Position numbers and translations under genes: made by a program. Positions 24,825 through 34,222 of a stretch of DNA of 63,768 nucleotides are shown piece by piece. The notes beneath the pieces were generated by a model. That model was given only the letters and a program-made list of their open reading frames with translations. It ran no database searches and was not told the origin of the DNA. Within the stretch, counting starts at the first letter, position 1. Each line of letters begins with the position of its first letter. Source of the stretch: Clostridiales bacterium (GTDB lineage Bacteria > Bacillota > Clostridia > Christensenellales > Aristaeellaceae); NCBI GenBank assembly GCA_012837965.1, contig DUQF01000033.1, positions 1-63,768 of the forward strand, given 5' to 3'.

Positions 24825-25860
24825 ACAAACCAACAGGGGCGTGGAATGCGCCCTGCTTGAAGATGGGGCGCTGGTGGACTATGTCATCAGCGGCATGCCC
24901 GCCCCTGACAGCGTTGAAAGCGTACATTTGGTTCGTGTAGAGCGCATCATGAAGAGCCTGAATTCCGCCTTTGTCAGGATGGAAGGCGGCATGGAAGGCT
25001 TTTTGCCGCTTCAAAAGGGCGCCCCCTTTCCCAAGGGCGGCGACTTGATCGTAGCGCAGGTAAGGCGGGCAAGGCAGGCGGGCAAGGCTTGCTCCTTAAG
25101 GGAAGAAATCGCCTTAACGGGGCGAACCCTCGTGTATTTGCCCAAAGGCGAAGGCATCAAGTTTTCAAAGCGGCTGACTAAGGATGAGCGGGCGGAACTC
25201 AAAGCCAAGTTGCCGGAAACGAAGCTCCAAGGCGGCGTCATTGTACGCAGGCAGGCGCTAAGCGCAGAAGCTGAGGAGATTGCCCGTGAACTTGAAGCCT
25301 TCAGGCTTCAAGGGTTATACTTAGAAGGGAACTTGGGCGAAAGCCCCAAACTGCTGATTCCTTCGCTCTCCGCCGTACAAAAGATGCTCAGGGACGCCCC
25401 CCATTATCCCCAAAAGGTTTTGGCCAACCGCCCCCTTTCTTGGTGGCAGGGCGACTATCAGCAGCGCCCCTCGCCTTTTATGCTTTTTGGCGTCCGTGAA
25501 AAGCTGCAAAGAGCAAGCGGGCGCAAGCATTACCTAAAGTCGGGCGCCGTAATTACAATCGACCCATGCGAGGCGCTCACGGCCATAGACGTTAATTCGG
25601 CAAACGCCGGCGACAAAAGCCCTGTTGATATCAACAAGGAGGCGGCCAAGGAGATTGCCCGCTTATGCAGATTGCGGCACATGGGCGGCGTCATCGTGAT
25701 TGATTTTCTGAAAAGGAGCAAAGTTAGCCACAGGGAGGCTGTGGCGCAGGCCATGCGGGAAGCCTTCCTCGCCGATCCCGTCCAAACCACCTTGGAAGGC
25801 TTCACCCGCCTTGGACTGTTTGAAATGACCCGCCGCCGTCAGCAGGAAAATTATCTATAA
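24811..25860 (+). CDS. rng: short-form RNase E/G family ribonuclease
   Basis: A 349-residue RNase E/G family endoribonuclease. The S1-like domain (about 35-110) and catalytic DNase-I-like domain are present. The Mg ligands are the Asp of TAIDVNSA and of VIVIDFLKR, and the domain ends with GLFEMTRRR. The protein stops right there: the CPxCxG zinc-link and the C-terminal small domain of full-length RNase G (about 480 residues) are missing. The next gene starts nine bases later, so this is a short form, not an obvious frameshift. The ATG at 24811 lies inside the upstream gene. Confidence 0.85.
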   Translation: MLIVEQTNRGVECALLEDGALVDYVISGMPAPDSVESVHLVRVERIMKSLNSAFVRMEGGMEGFLPLQKGAPFPKGGDLIVAQVRRARQAGKACSLREEIALTGRTLVYLPKGEGIKFSKRLTKDERAELKAKLPETKLQGGVIVRRQALSAEAEEIARELEAFRLQGLYLEGNLGESPKLLIPSLSAVQKMLRDAPHYPQKVLANRPLSWWQGDYQQRPSPFMLFGVREKLQRASGRKHYLKSGAVITIDPCEALTAIDVNSANAGDKSPVDINKEAAKEIARLCRLRHMGGVIVIDFLKRSKVSHREAVAQAMREAFLADPVQTTLEGFTRLGLFEMTRRRQQENYL

Positions 25861-25869
25861 AGGAGCGCC

Positions 25870-27264
25870 ATGAAGGAAGAAATCCTCATCCTACCGCCGG
25901 AAGAACTAAAAAGGCAGAAAGGCTTTGCCAAAAAAGTCAGGGCGCTCATAAACCGCCCTCAAAGCTATCATTTGGTTACTTATGGTTGCCAGATGAACGT
26001 GCACGATTCGGAAAACTTGGCGGGCATGTTTGAAGCCATGGGCATGCGGGAGAAGGACAAAAAAGAAGCCGACGTGATATTGTTTAATACCTGCGCCATC
26101 CGGGAAAATGCCGAGCGAAAGGCCCTTGGCAATATCATTTGGCTAAATCAGCTTAAAAAACAGCGGCCCGAACTTTTGGTGGGCGTTTGCGGCTGCATGG
26201 CGCAGCAAGAGGGCATGGCCCAAAAAATGTTGAAGCAATATTCTTTTATCGACTTTGCCTTCGGCACGGGCAACCTCTACCAACTGCCCAAAATCATGTA
26301 CCATACCTTAACCGGCGGCCGGTGCATTGAGATTGACTGCCCGCAAAGCACCCTGGTGGAGGGCATGCCCATCCATAGACAGGGCGGGCACAAGGCCTAT
26401 GTGAACATCATGTACGGCTGCAACAACTTTTGTACCTATTGCGTGGTGCCCTACGTGCGTGGTCGGGAGCGCAGCCGCAAGGCCGACGATATTTTTAGGC
26501 AGGCCGAAGGGCTGCTAAAAGAGGGCGTCAAGGAAATCACCCTGCTTGGGCAAAACGTCAATTCCTATGGGCTTGACAGGGGCGAACAGGACTTTGCGGG
26601 GCTGCTGTCGGGATTGGAAAAAATAGGCGTTCCCCGAATCCGCTTCATGACCAGCCACCCTAAGGACTTGTCGCACAGGCTGATTGAAGAGTTTGCCCGC
26701 AATAAGGCCCTGTGCCCCCACATGCACCTACCTGTGCAGTCGGGCTCAAACGCAATACTCCAAGCCATGAACCGCAGATATACTGTGGAAACCTACCTTG
26801 AAAAAGCAAGGCTATTAAGAGAGGCCCGCCCTGATATCGGGCTTACGACCGACATCATCGTGGCCTTCCCTGGCGAAACCGACAAGGACTTTAACGACAC
26901 CTTGGAGCTGGTTAAAATTATGCGCTATGATTCCGCCTTTACCTTTATTTATAGCCCCAGGGCGGGAACGGCGGCTGAAAAGCTGCCCGGCCGCATCGAC
27001 AAGGAAGTGGCGTCGGAGCGCATTCAAAAGCTGATTGATTTGCAGGAAAAAATTACTCAGGAAAGGCTTCAAAGCCTTGTTGGCAGCGTGCAGGATGTAC
27101 TGGTGGACGGCCCCTCCGCCCGTGGCAAGGCGCTCACCGGCAAATCGGGGCGCAATATTTCCGTCAATTTTGCAGGCGACAAAACATTTGTCGGCACTGT
27201 TCAAGAAATTGAAATTACCGCCACCGCAAGCAATACCTTGCGGGGAAAAATGAAAGGAAGGTAA
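25870..27264 (+). CDS. miaB: tRNA-2-methylthio-N6-dimethylallyladenosine synthase MiaB
   Basis: A 464-residue methylthiotransferase that adds the methylthio group at A37 of tRNAs after MiaA action. The N-terminal cluster domain has TYGCQMNVHDSE (Cys40), NTCAIRE and CGCMAQ. The radical SAM motif is CNNFCTYC (Cys184, Cys188, Cys191), followed by VPYVRGRERSR, and there is a C-terminal TRAM domain. AGGAGCGCC precedes the ATG. Its substrate-making partner miaA lies 5 kb downstream in the same run. Confidence 0.95.
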   Translation: MKEEILILPPEELKRQKGFAKKVRALINRPQSYHLVTYGCQMNVHDSENLAGMFEAMGMREKDKKEADVILFNTCAIRENAERKALGNIIWLNQLKKQRPELLVGVCGCMAQQEGMAQKMLKQYSFIDFAFGTGNLYQLPKIMYHTLTGGRCIEIDCPQSTLVEGMPIHRQGGHKAYVNIMYGCNNFCTYCVVPYVRGRERSRKADDIFRQAEGLLKEGVKEITLLGQNVNSYGLDRGEQDFAGLLSGLEKIGVPRIRFMTSHPKDLSHRLIEEFARNKALCPHMHLPVQSGSNAILQAMNRRYTVETYLEKARLLREARPDIGLTTDIIVAFPGETDKDFNDTLELVKIMRYDSAFTFIYSPRAGTAAEKLPGRIDKEVASERIQKLIDLQEKITQERLQSLVGSVQDVLVDGPSARGKALTGKSGRNISVNFAGDKTFVGTVQEIEITATASNTLRGKMKGR

Positions 27265-27267
27265 ACT

Positions 27268-27669
27268 ATGCACAACCAAGACATTTTTGAAAAGGCAAGG
27301 GAGCTGGGCGCCTTGCTTCGGGACTCCGACCAATTTGTGGCCATGCGCAAGGCGGAAGAAAGCGCAAACGGCAACGATACGCTTTTGAGCCTCTCACAGG
27401 AATATGAAAGCCTGCGCTCTCAAATGCAGGCCCTGACGATTGAAGATGAGCCCGATTACGACAAAATTGGCGAAGTGTCCAAGGCCATGGATGAGGTGCA
27501 GGCCAAGCTGAACGGAGAGCCTGCCATGAAAGCGCTGCGGGTGACCCGTGAGCAGTTCAGTATGCTGATGAACCTTGTGAACAGGGAGCTTCAGGGCGTG
27601 CTTGCCCCTGAAACCTTGCAGCAGTCTGCCTGCGGGGGCTCCTGCGCAAGCTGCGCTGGCTGTAACTAA
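27268..27669 (+). CDS. YlbF family regulator with cysteine-rich tail
   Basis: A 133-residue helical protein of the YlbF/YmcA (Com_YlbF) family, matching IFEKARELGALLRDSDQF at the start. In Bacillus YlbF, YmcA and YaaT form an iron-sulfur complex that influences RNase Y and competence. The C-terminus here ends in CGGSCASCAGC, a dense cysteine motif able to bind a metal or cluster. It lies between miaB and mutS, with its stop overlapping mutS (TAATG). GGAAGG precedes the ATG. Confidence 0.85.
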   Translation: MHNQDIFEKARELGALLRDSDQFVAMRKAEESANGNDTLLSLSQEYESLRSQMQALTIEDEPDYDKIGEVSKAMDEVQAKLNGEPAMKALRVTREQFSMLMNLVNRELQGVLAPETLQQSACGGSCASCAGCN

Positions 27670-30248
27670 TGGCCCTTAGCCCCATGATGCGCAGCTACCT
27701 TGCGACTAAGCAAGCGTATCCTGACGCCATCCTCTTTTACCGCATCGGCGATTTTTACGAAATGTTTTTCGACGATGCGATTTTGGCTGCCCGTGAACTG
27801 GAACTGACGCTCACAGGCAAAGACTGCGGCCTTGAAGAAAGGGCACCCATGGCGGGCGTTCCCTGGCATGCCGCCGAAACCTATATCGCCCGGCTTATTG
27901 AAAAGGGCTACAAGGTGGCAATCGGCGAGCAGTTAGAGGACCCCGCCAAGGCCAAGGGGCTGGTGAAACGGGGCGTTGTGCGGGTGGTAACGCCCGGCAC
28001 GGTGATAGACGAAAGCCAGCTGAAAGAAAAGCAGTCCAACTACCTGTTGGCCCTTGCCCAAAACAAGCGTCGGGCGGCTGTTGCCGGCGTTGACGTCACC
28101 ACCGGCGAATGCTTTGTCTGCCCTGTGGACGACAAGCAAAGAAACTTGCAAGGCGTTCTTGCCACCTACAACCCACGGGAATTGGTGGTGGAAAAGGAGG
28201 AGGCCGACAACTATCCCGACTATTACTTGGCGCAGGTGGACGGTCAGGCTTTTTCCTACGACAAAGGGAAAAGGCGGCTGCTTGAACATTTCAAGGTGGG
28301 CGCCTTGGAAGCCTTGGGCCTCCAATCAAGGGACAGGCTGAGCGTTCAGGCCTTAGGGGCCTTGTTTTCTTACCTTGAGCAAACGCAGATGACCGCCCTG
28401 CCGCACATTACCCGACTGCAAATCCGCAGGGAAAACCGCTCCATGCCGCTTGACGCCGCCACCCGCCGCAACCTTGAACTGACGGAGAATTTGCAGCGCC
28501 CGGGCGTGAAGGGCAGCCTTCTGTGGGCGTTGGATAGAACCTGCACCGCCATGGGCGCCAGGGAGCTTCGCTCCTATGTGGAGCGCCCCTTAACCGATAG
28601 AACCGATATCGAAAACCGGCTGGACGCAGTGAGCTACTTTTTTGACAACATCATCGAAGAAGCCGAGGTCAGCGAAAAGCTAAAGTCAGTCTACGACATG
28701 GAACGCCTTGTGTCTAAAGTCAGCTACCGCACCATCAACGCCCGTGACTGTTTAGCCCTTGAGCGCAGCTTAAAGATGGCGGAGCCCGTGAGGGAGCGCC
28801 TGAAAGGTCAAAGCGGGTTGTTAAGCGACATTTACCACCGCTTAGAGCCTCTAAATAGTCTGCAAAGCCTTTTATCTTCCGCCATTCACCCCGAGCCCCC
28901 CATCGTGATGACCGAAGGCGGCATTATCAGGGATGGCTTTAACCAGCAACTGGACGGCTACCGCCAGGCGCAGCGGGAAGGCAAGCAGTGGCTGCTGGAA
29001 TTGGAAGCCGAAGAACGGGAAAAAACGGGCATCAAGAACCTGAAAGTACAGTATAATAGGGTATTTGGCTACCATTTGGAAGTTACCAAATCCAACTATC
29101 ACTTGGTGCCGGACTATTTCGTGCGCCGCCAGACCTTGGCCTCGTCCGAGCGGTATACCACTGAAAAACTAAAAGAAATCGAAGAAAAGGTAACGGGGGC
29201 GCAGGAAAAAGCCGTAGCGCTTGAAACGGAGCTGTTTGATTCCATCCGGGAAGAAATTCAAAACCACCTGCCCCGACTTCAAGTCATGGCCTCCGGCTAC
29301 AAGGCGCTGGATGCCGTGCTGTCGCTATCCAAGGCTGCAAGGGAGCACGGCTATGTGCGCCCTGCCATCAACGAAGAAGGGCGGGTGGACATTCAAAACG
29401 GCCGCCACCCGGTGGTTGAAAAGGTGCTGCCTGCGGGCGGTTTTGTGCCCAACGACACCTTGATGAACGATGATGAGCGCATGCTCATCATCACCGGCCC
29501 CAACATGGGCGGTAAAAGCACCTACATGCGCCAAACCGCCCTGATTGTGCTGATGATGCACATGGGCTCCTTTGTTCCCGCCCAAAGCGCCGACCTTCCC
29601 TTGTGCGACAACGTGTTTACCCGCATCGGGGCAAGCGACGACCTGTCGGGCGGCCAGTCCACCTTCATGGTGGAAATGAGCGAGCTCAGTTACATTTTGC
29701 GAAACGCCACCGAGAAATCGCTGATTATTTTGGACGAAATCGGCAGGGGCACAGGCACCTTCGATGGCCTGTCCATCGCCTGGGCTACGGTTGAACACTT
29801 GGCAAATAAAGAAAAATCAGGCGCCAAAACCCTCTTTGCCACCCACTTTCACGAGCTTGCCGCCCTTGAACATAAGGTGGACGGGGTGAAAAACTATTCC
29901 GTCGCCATCAAGGAAATGGGCGACGACGTGCTGTTTTTGCACAAAATTGTGGAGGGCGCCGCCGACCGTTCCTTTGGCGGCTATGTGGCGAAATTGGCGG
30001 GCGTTCCCCGCTCCGTTTTGGCGCGGGCCAAGGAAATTCAGACCCGGCTGTCGGTCAGCGACATCAACCACGACGCCTTGGCCGCCGGCGTGGTTGAGGA
30101 AAACCGGCAAAACAAGCAAATGAGCCTGATGGACGTTGGCAAAAACGAGCTGGTGGAAGAAATTTCCTCCCTGGACGTTTTGCAAATGAGCCCCATGGAT
30201 GCCTTGAATACCCTGTTTGTCCTTAGAGAAAAGGCGAGGAAACTGTAA
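27669..30248 (+). CDS. mutS: DNA mismatch repair protein MutS
   Basis: An 859-residue MutS1. The mismatch-reading N-terminal domain includes IGDFYEMF (Phe-x-Glu motif). The ATPase has Walker A GPNMGGKST near residue 610, IFTRIG-like NVFTRIGASDDL, LDEIGRGT (Walker B) and ATHFHE. It recognises mispairs and recruits MutL. The ATG overlaps the ylbF stop, and its stop overlaps mutL (TAATG), so translation is coupled. Confidence 0.97.
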   Translation: MALSPMMRSYLATKQAYPDAILFYRIGDFYEMFFDDAILAARELELTLTGKDCGLEERAPMAGVPWHAAETYIARLIEKGYKVAIGEQLEDPAKAKGLVKRGVVRVVTPGTVIDESQLKEKQSNYLLALAQNKRRAAVAGVDVTTGECFVCPVDDKQRNLQGVLATYNPRELVVEKEEADNYPDYYLAQVDGQAFSYDKGKRRLLEHFKVGALEALGLQSRDRLSVQALGALFSYLEQTQMTALPHITRLQIRRENRSMPLDAATRRNLELTENLQRPGVKGSLLWALDRTCTAMGARELRSYVERPLTDRTDIENRLDAVSYFFDNIIEEAEVSEKLKSVYDMERLVSKVSYRTINARDCLALERSLKMAEPVRERLKGQSGLLSDIYHRLEPLNSLQSLLSSAIHPEPPIVMTEGGIIRDGFNQQLDGYRQAQREGKQWLLELEAEEREKTGIKNLKVQYNRVFGYHLEVTKSNYHLVPDYFVRRQTLASSERYTTEKLKEIEEKVTGAQEKAVALETELFDSIREEIQNHLPRLQVMASGYKALDAVLSLSKAAREHGYVRPAINEEGRVDIQNGRHPVVEKVLPAGGFVPNDTLMNDDERMLIITGPNMGGKSTYMRQTALIVLMMHMGSFVPAQSADLPLCDNVFTRIGASDDLSGGQSTFMVEMSELSYILRNATEKSLIILDEIGRGTGTFDGLSIAWATVEHLANKEKSGAKTLFATHFHELAALEHKVDGVKNYSVAIKEMGDDVLFLHKIVEGAADRSFGGYVAKLAGVPRSVLARAKEIQTRLSVSDINHDALAAGVVEENRQNKQMSLMDVGKNELVEEISSLDVLQMSPMDALNTLFVLREKARKL

Positions 30249-32095
30249 TGGCGAAAATTAAGCGACTATCCAAAGACGTAATCGGCCAGATTGCCGCCGG
30301 TGAAGTGGTGGAGCGGCCCATGGCCGCCATCAAAGAGATGGTGGAAAACGCCATCGATGCCGAAGCCAAGGCCATATCGGTGGAAATTAAGGGCGGGGGC
30401 ATCGACTCCATTCGGGTGTCCGACAACGGCTCGGGCATCGCCGAGGAAGACTTGGCTTTGGTTTTTGAGCGCCACGCCACCAGCAAATTGTCTACCGCCC
30501 AGCAGCTTAGCCACATCAACACCTTGGGCTTTCGGGGGGAGGCCTTGTCTTCCATTGCGGCAGTGGGCAGGGTCAGGCTTTCCACCCGCCAGGACCATAT
30601 GGAACTGGGCGTGGAAGTCAAGAACGAGGGCGGAGAAATCTTGGGCATCCGCCCCAAAGCCATGGCAAAAGGCACCACCATTTTGGTGGAGGATTTATTT
30701 TTTAACGCCCCCGTGCGCCGCAAGTTTTTGAAGCGGCCGCAGTCGGAGGCGGCGCTGGTGTCCGACCTCATGCGGCAGATGATTTTATCCCACCCCGAAA
30801 TCGCCTTTTCCTTTAAGTCGGACGGCAAACTGATTTACCGCTCAAGCGGCGACGGCAAGGTGCAAAGCGCCTTTTTGTCGGTGTATGGCTTGGCGGCGCT
30901 TCGGGAAACCAAGGAAGTGAGTTTCACCCAGCAGGGAATCATTGTAGAAGGCCTTGTCGGCGTTGGCGAGCTGTCCCGCGGCAACCGCAGCCATGAAAAC
31001 TTTTTCATCAACAACAGGGCCATTAACTCCGCTATTTTATCGCAGGCTGTGGAAGAGGGCAGCCGCCAGCGGGTCATGATCGGCCGCTATCCCACCTGCT
31101 GTTTGTACCTGCAAATGCCCTTTCACCAGGTGGACGTTAACGTGCATCCCAACAAGTGGGAGGTGCGCTTCGCCAACGAAAAGGCCGTGCTGGATACCGT
31201 AAGGGAGGCCGTGGAGCGGGCGTTGAACGAGGGGGCGGCGGAAATTGTCCCGCCTAGCTTTTTTCCGCCCGAAGAAGTGAAAGAAGTGAAAAAGGCGCAG
31301 GCGCCTGTTCAAATTATGGAAGGCGAGGCGCCCAAGGCGGTGGAGGCGAGCCCCAAGGCGGAATTGCCCATTGAAAAGCTGCAAACCACTCTGTTTGTAA
31401 GCTCACCGGCCAAGCCGCCTTTGGCGACAGCGGAAAAGCCAGCCCTTCCAACCATGGAAGAAATCAGGGAGCTTGCGGGTCAGAAAGCCCCCGCCATAGA
31501 AATTACGCCCGCTTTAGCCGAAAAACCCATCAAATTTTTGGGCGTTGCCTTCCATACCTATATTTTGTTTGAGTCGGGCGACCTTTTAATCCTTTGCGAC
31601 CAGCACGCCCTGCACGAGCGCATTTTGTACGATAAACTCATGGAAGCGCACTCACACGGCACGGCGGCGCAGATGCTGCTTGTCCCAAGGGCGGTGGACT
31701 TGAGCCTGCGGGAATACGACCTTTTCCTTGAAAATCAGGCCCTGTTGTCTTCCTTCGGCTTTGATGCCGAGGACTTTGGCAACCGCAGCGTGCGCCTGCA
31801 TTCGGTACCTATTATTTTAGGCGAGCCGGAAGCGGAGTCGGCCTTTAAGGACGCCTTGGACGAGCTGCAGGCAAGCGGGTCACTCAGCCAAGACAAAAAA
31901 GAAAGCCGCCTGATTCAAAGCGCCTGCAAGCACGCCATCAAGGGCGGCGAACGCCGCAGCATGGACGATGTCAGGGCGCTGGTCAACAAAATGTTGAACG
32001 ACAACATCGTCCCCACCTGTCCGCACGGGCGGCCGCTGATGCTGAAAATAAGCAAGCGGGAGCTTGAAAAGCGCTTTGGGCGCCTTGGCTCATGA
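30248..32095 (+). CDS. mutL: DNA mismatch repair endonuclease MutL
   Basis: A 615-residue MutL with the GHKL ATPase at residues 1-330 (IAAGEVVERP, ENAIDA, DNGSGI, TLGFRGEAL) and a C-terminal domain from about 430. Endonuclease motifs SACK, CPHGRP and DQHALHERILYD are visible. In the last one the usual final Glu (DQHA-x2-E-x4-E) is Asp, a conservative change that may or may not alter nicking activity. Coupled to mutS upstream and miaA downstream by overlapping codons. Confidence 0.96.
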   Translation: MAKIKRLSKDVIGQIAAGEVVERPMAAIKEMVENAIDAEAKAISVEIKGGGIDSIRVSDNGSGIAEEDLALVFERHATSKLSTAQQLSHINTLGFRGEALSSIAAVGRVRLSTRQDHMELGVEVKNEGGEILGIRPKAMAKGTTILVEDLFFNAPVRRKFLKRPQSEAALVSDLMRQMILSHPEIAFSFKSDGKLIYRSSGDGKVQSAFLSVYGLAALRETKEVSFTQQGIIVEGLVGVGELSRGNRSHENFFINNRAINSAILSQAVEEGSRQRVMIGRYPTCCLYLQMPFHQVDVNVHPNKWEVRFANEKAVLDTVREAVERALNEGAAEIVPPSFFPPEEVKEVKKAQAPVQIMEGEAPKAVEASPKAELPIEKLQTTLFVSSPAKPPLATAEKPALPTMEEIRELAGQKAPAIEITPALAEKPIKFLGVAFHTYILFESGDLLILCDQHALHERILYDKLMEAHSHGTAAQMLLVPRAVDLSLREYDLFLENQALLSSFGFDAEDFGNRSVRLHSVPIILGEPEAESAFKDALDELQASGSLSQDKKESRLIQSACKHAIKGGERRSMDDVRALVNKMLNDNIVPTCPHGRPLMLKISKRELEKRFGRLGS

Positions 32096-33033
32096 AACCT
32101 AAAGTTTTAGCCCTCTGCGGGGCGACGGCAAGCGGCAAAACGGCGGTGTCCTTTGAGCTTGCCAAGATTTTACCCCTTGAAATCGTGTCCATGGACGCCA
32201 TGCAGGTGTACCGCTGCATGGATATCGGCACCGCCAAGCCCACCAAGGAAGAACAGGCCCTTATTCCTCATCACATGATTGACGTGGTGGAGCCTTGGGA
32301 CAGCTATTCAGTTGCCCTGTACCAACGGGACGCCAGGCAAAAGATAGACGAAATTTTAGGCAGGGATAAACTACCCTTGTTGGTAGGCGGAACGGGCATG
32401 TTTTTGCGGGCCCTATCCATGCCGCTTGGCTATGGCGGAACGGGCGGGGATGAAACAATCCGCCGACGCTACGAAACCTATGCCGCAGAACACGGCAATG
32501 AAGCCCTGCACGGCTTGCTTTTGCAAAGGGACCAAAAGGCGGCAGGGAAGCTTCACCCAAACGATGTTAGGCGGGTGGTGCGGGCGCTTGAAGTCATGGA
32601 CCTGACGGGACAAAAGTTTTCCGACCAGAAAATGCCCTCCTACGCCGACGGCCCCTATCAAATCCTCCCCTTTGTCCTTGTCTGGGACAGGGCGGTTTTG
32701 TACGAGCGCATCAACCAGCGGGTGGACAGGATGGTGGAGTCGGGCTTGCTGGATGAGGTAAAAAATCTCCTCAACATGGGCGTCAAGGAAGAGCACCAGA
32801 GCATGCAGTCCATCGGCTATAAGGAGTGGCTGCCCTATCTTCGGGGCGAAAGCGACTTTGAAACCCAAAAGGAGCTAATCAAGCGCCGCACCCGCAACTA
32901 CGCCAAGCGGCAGGAAACCTGGTTCAAGCAAGACCCCCGCATCATCAAACTTCAAGGCGATGCGCCTCCCGAGGACAATGCGCAACAGATCAAGGAACGG
33001 TATGAAAGTTTTAGTACAACAAGCAAAGCGTGA
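32092..33033 (+). CDS. miaA: tRNA dimethylallyltransferase MiaA
   Basis: A 313-residue enzyme that transfers a dimethylallyl group to A37 of tRNAs reading UNN codons, providing the substrate of MiaB. Motifs are the P-loop GATASGKT (residues 10-17), SMDAMQVYRCMDIGTAKP and a VGGTGMFLRAL segment. The ATG overlaps the mutL stop (ATGA). Its 3' end overlaps the next gene by 32 bases. Confidence 0.95.
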   Translation: MKPKVLALCGATASGKTAVSFELAKILPLEIVSMDAMQVYRCMDIGTAKPTKEEQALIPHHMIDVVEPWDSYSVALYQRDARQKIDEILGRDKLPLLVGGTGMFLRALSMPLGYGGTGGDETIRRRYETYAAEHGNEALHGLLLQRDQKAAGKLHPNDVRRVVRALEVMDLTGQKFSDQKMPSYADGPYQILPFVLVWDRAVLYERINQRVDRMVESGLLDEVKNLLNMGVKEEHQSMQSIGYKEWLPYLRGESDFETQKELIKRRTRNYAKRQETWFKQDPRIIKLQGDAPPEDNAQQIKERYESFSTTSKA

Positions 33034-34222
33034 CTTGCGGCCCGTGTTTGAAAGGCTGGAAGAAACGGAATTACACAATCTACAAAAGGTGCAGGCGGCG
33101 TTTGAAGCGCTGCGCATTGCCCAGCGGCACTTCGCCCCCTCCGAAGGCTACGGTTATGACGACGTAGGCAGGGACACCTTGGAAAAGCTATACGCCCATG
33201 TGTTTAACGCCGAGGCCGCCATCGTGCGCCCACAGCTCACAAGCGGCACGCACACCTTAAGCCTGTGTTTGTTTGGCCTGCTGTTGCCCGGCGAGCACCT
33301 GCTGTCGGCGGCGGGCGAACCCTATGACACCATGCAAACGGTCATTGGCAAGAAAGGCGACGGCATCCCCGGCACGCTCCATGAACTGGGCGTTACTTTT
33401 TCAAGCGTACCCATGAAAGAAGATAGGGTGGATGAAGAAGCCGTTCTTCAAAATTTGCGGCCCAACACCCGAGTGGCGCTCATTCAGCGCAGCCGGGGCT
33501 ATAGCTGGCGCAAGGCGCTGACGCTAAAAGAAATCGAAAGCCTGATTCAAAAAATCAAAGCCGTGCGCCCGGACATCTACATCATGGTGGATAACTGCTA
33601 CGGCGAATTTACCCAAAAACTGGAGCCCAGCGATTTGGGGGCGGACGTTGTGGCAGGCTCCCTTATCAAAAACCCCGGCGGCGGCCTTGCTTCAACCGGC
33701 GGTTATATCGTGGGCGCGGAAAAGGCCATCGGGCGCATTGAGTCCCGCTTGACGGCCCCCGGCATCGGACGGGAAACGGGCAGCTATCAGGGCGGCTATC
33801 GCCTGTTTTACCAAGGGCTATTTATGGCGCCGCACACGGTATGTCAGGCCCTCAAAACCGCAGCCCTTGCCGCCAAAATGGCGGAAAACCTTGGCTTTGA
33901 AACAAGCCCTGCATCAGATAGCGACCGGGACGATATCATCCAAGCTATTCAATTTGGCGATAGGGACAAGCTCATCGCCTTTTGCCAGGGCATCCAGTAC
34001 GCATCGCCCGTGGACGCCTTTGTCACCCCCGAGCCTTGGGCCATGCCCGGCTATCAGGATGAGGTGATCATGGCGGCGGGCGCCTTTGTTCCAGGGGCGT
34101 CCATCGAGCTTAGCTGCGACGCCCCCATGCGCCCGCCCTATACGGCCTACCTGCAGGGCGGCCTGTGCCTAAGCCACGGGATGTTGGCGCTGGAGAGGGC
34201 CTTTTCCAAGGTGACAACATGA
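33002..34222 (+). CDS. methionine gamma-lyase family PLP protein (YnbB type)
   Basis: A 406-residue PLP-dependent fold-type I enzyme of the YnbB / aluminium-resistance family. Visible are the YGYDDVGRDTLEKLYA segment, RPQLTSGTHTL, the acidic DNCYGEF and the Schiff-base lysine region GSLIKNPGGG near residue 220. The reaction is not established for this branch, which is annotated as a putative methionine gamma-lyase. It follows miaA in many Firmicutes. The ATG at 33002 lies within miaA; AAGGAAC is its likely ribosome site. Confidence 0.88.
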   Translation: MKVLVQQAKRDLRPVFERLEETELHNLQKVQAAFEALRIAQRHFAPSEGYGYDDVGRDTLEKLYAHVFNAEAAIVRPQLTSGTHTLSLCLFGLLLPGEHLLSAAGEPYDTMQTVIGKKGDGIPGTLHELGVTFSSVPMKEDRVDEEAVLQNLRPNTRVALIQRSRGYSWRKALTLKEIESLIQKIKAVRPDIYIMVDNCYGEFTQKLEPSDLGADVVAGSLIKNPGGGLASTGGYIVGAEKAIGRIESRLTAPGIGRETGSYQGGYRLFYQGLFMAPHTVCQALKTAALAAKMAENLGFETSPASDSDRDDIIQAIQFGDRDKLIAFCQGIQYASPVDAFVTPEPWAMPGYQDEVIMAAGAFVPGASIELSCDAPMRPPYTAYLQGGLCLSHGMLALERAFSKVTT

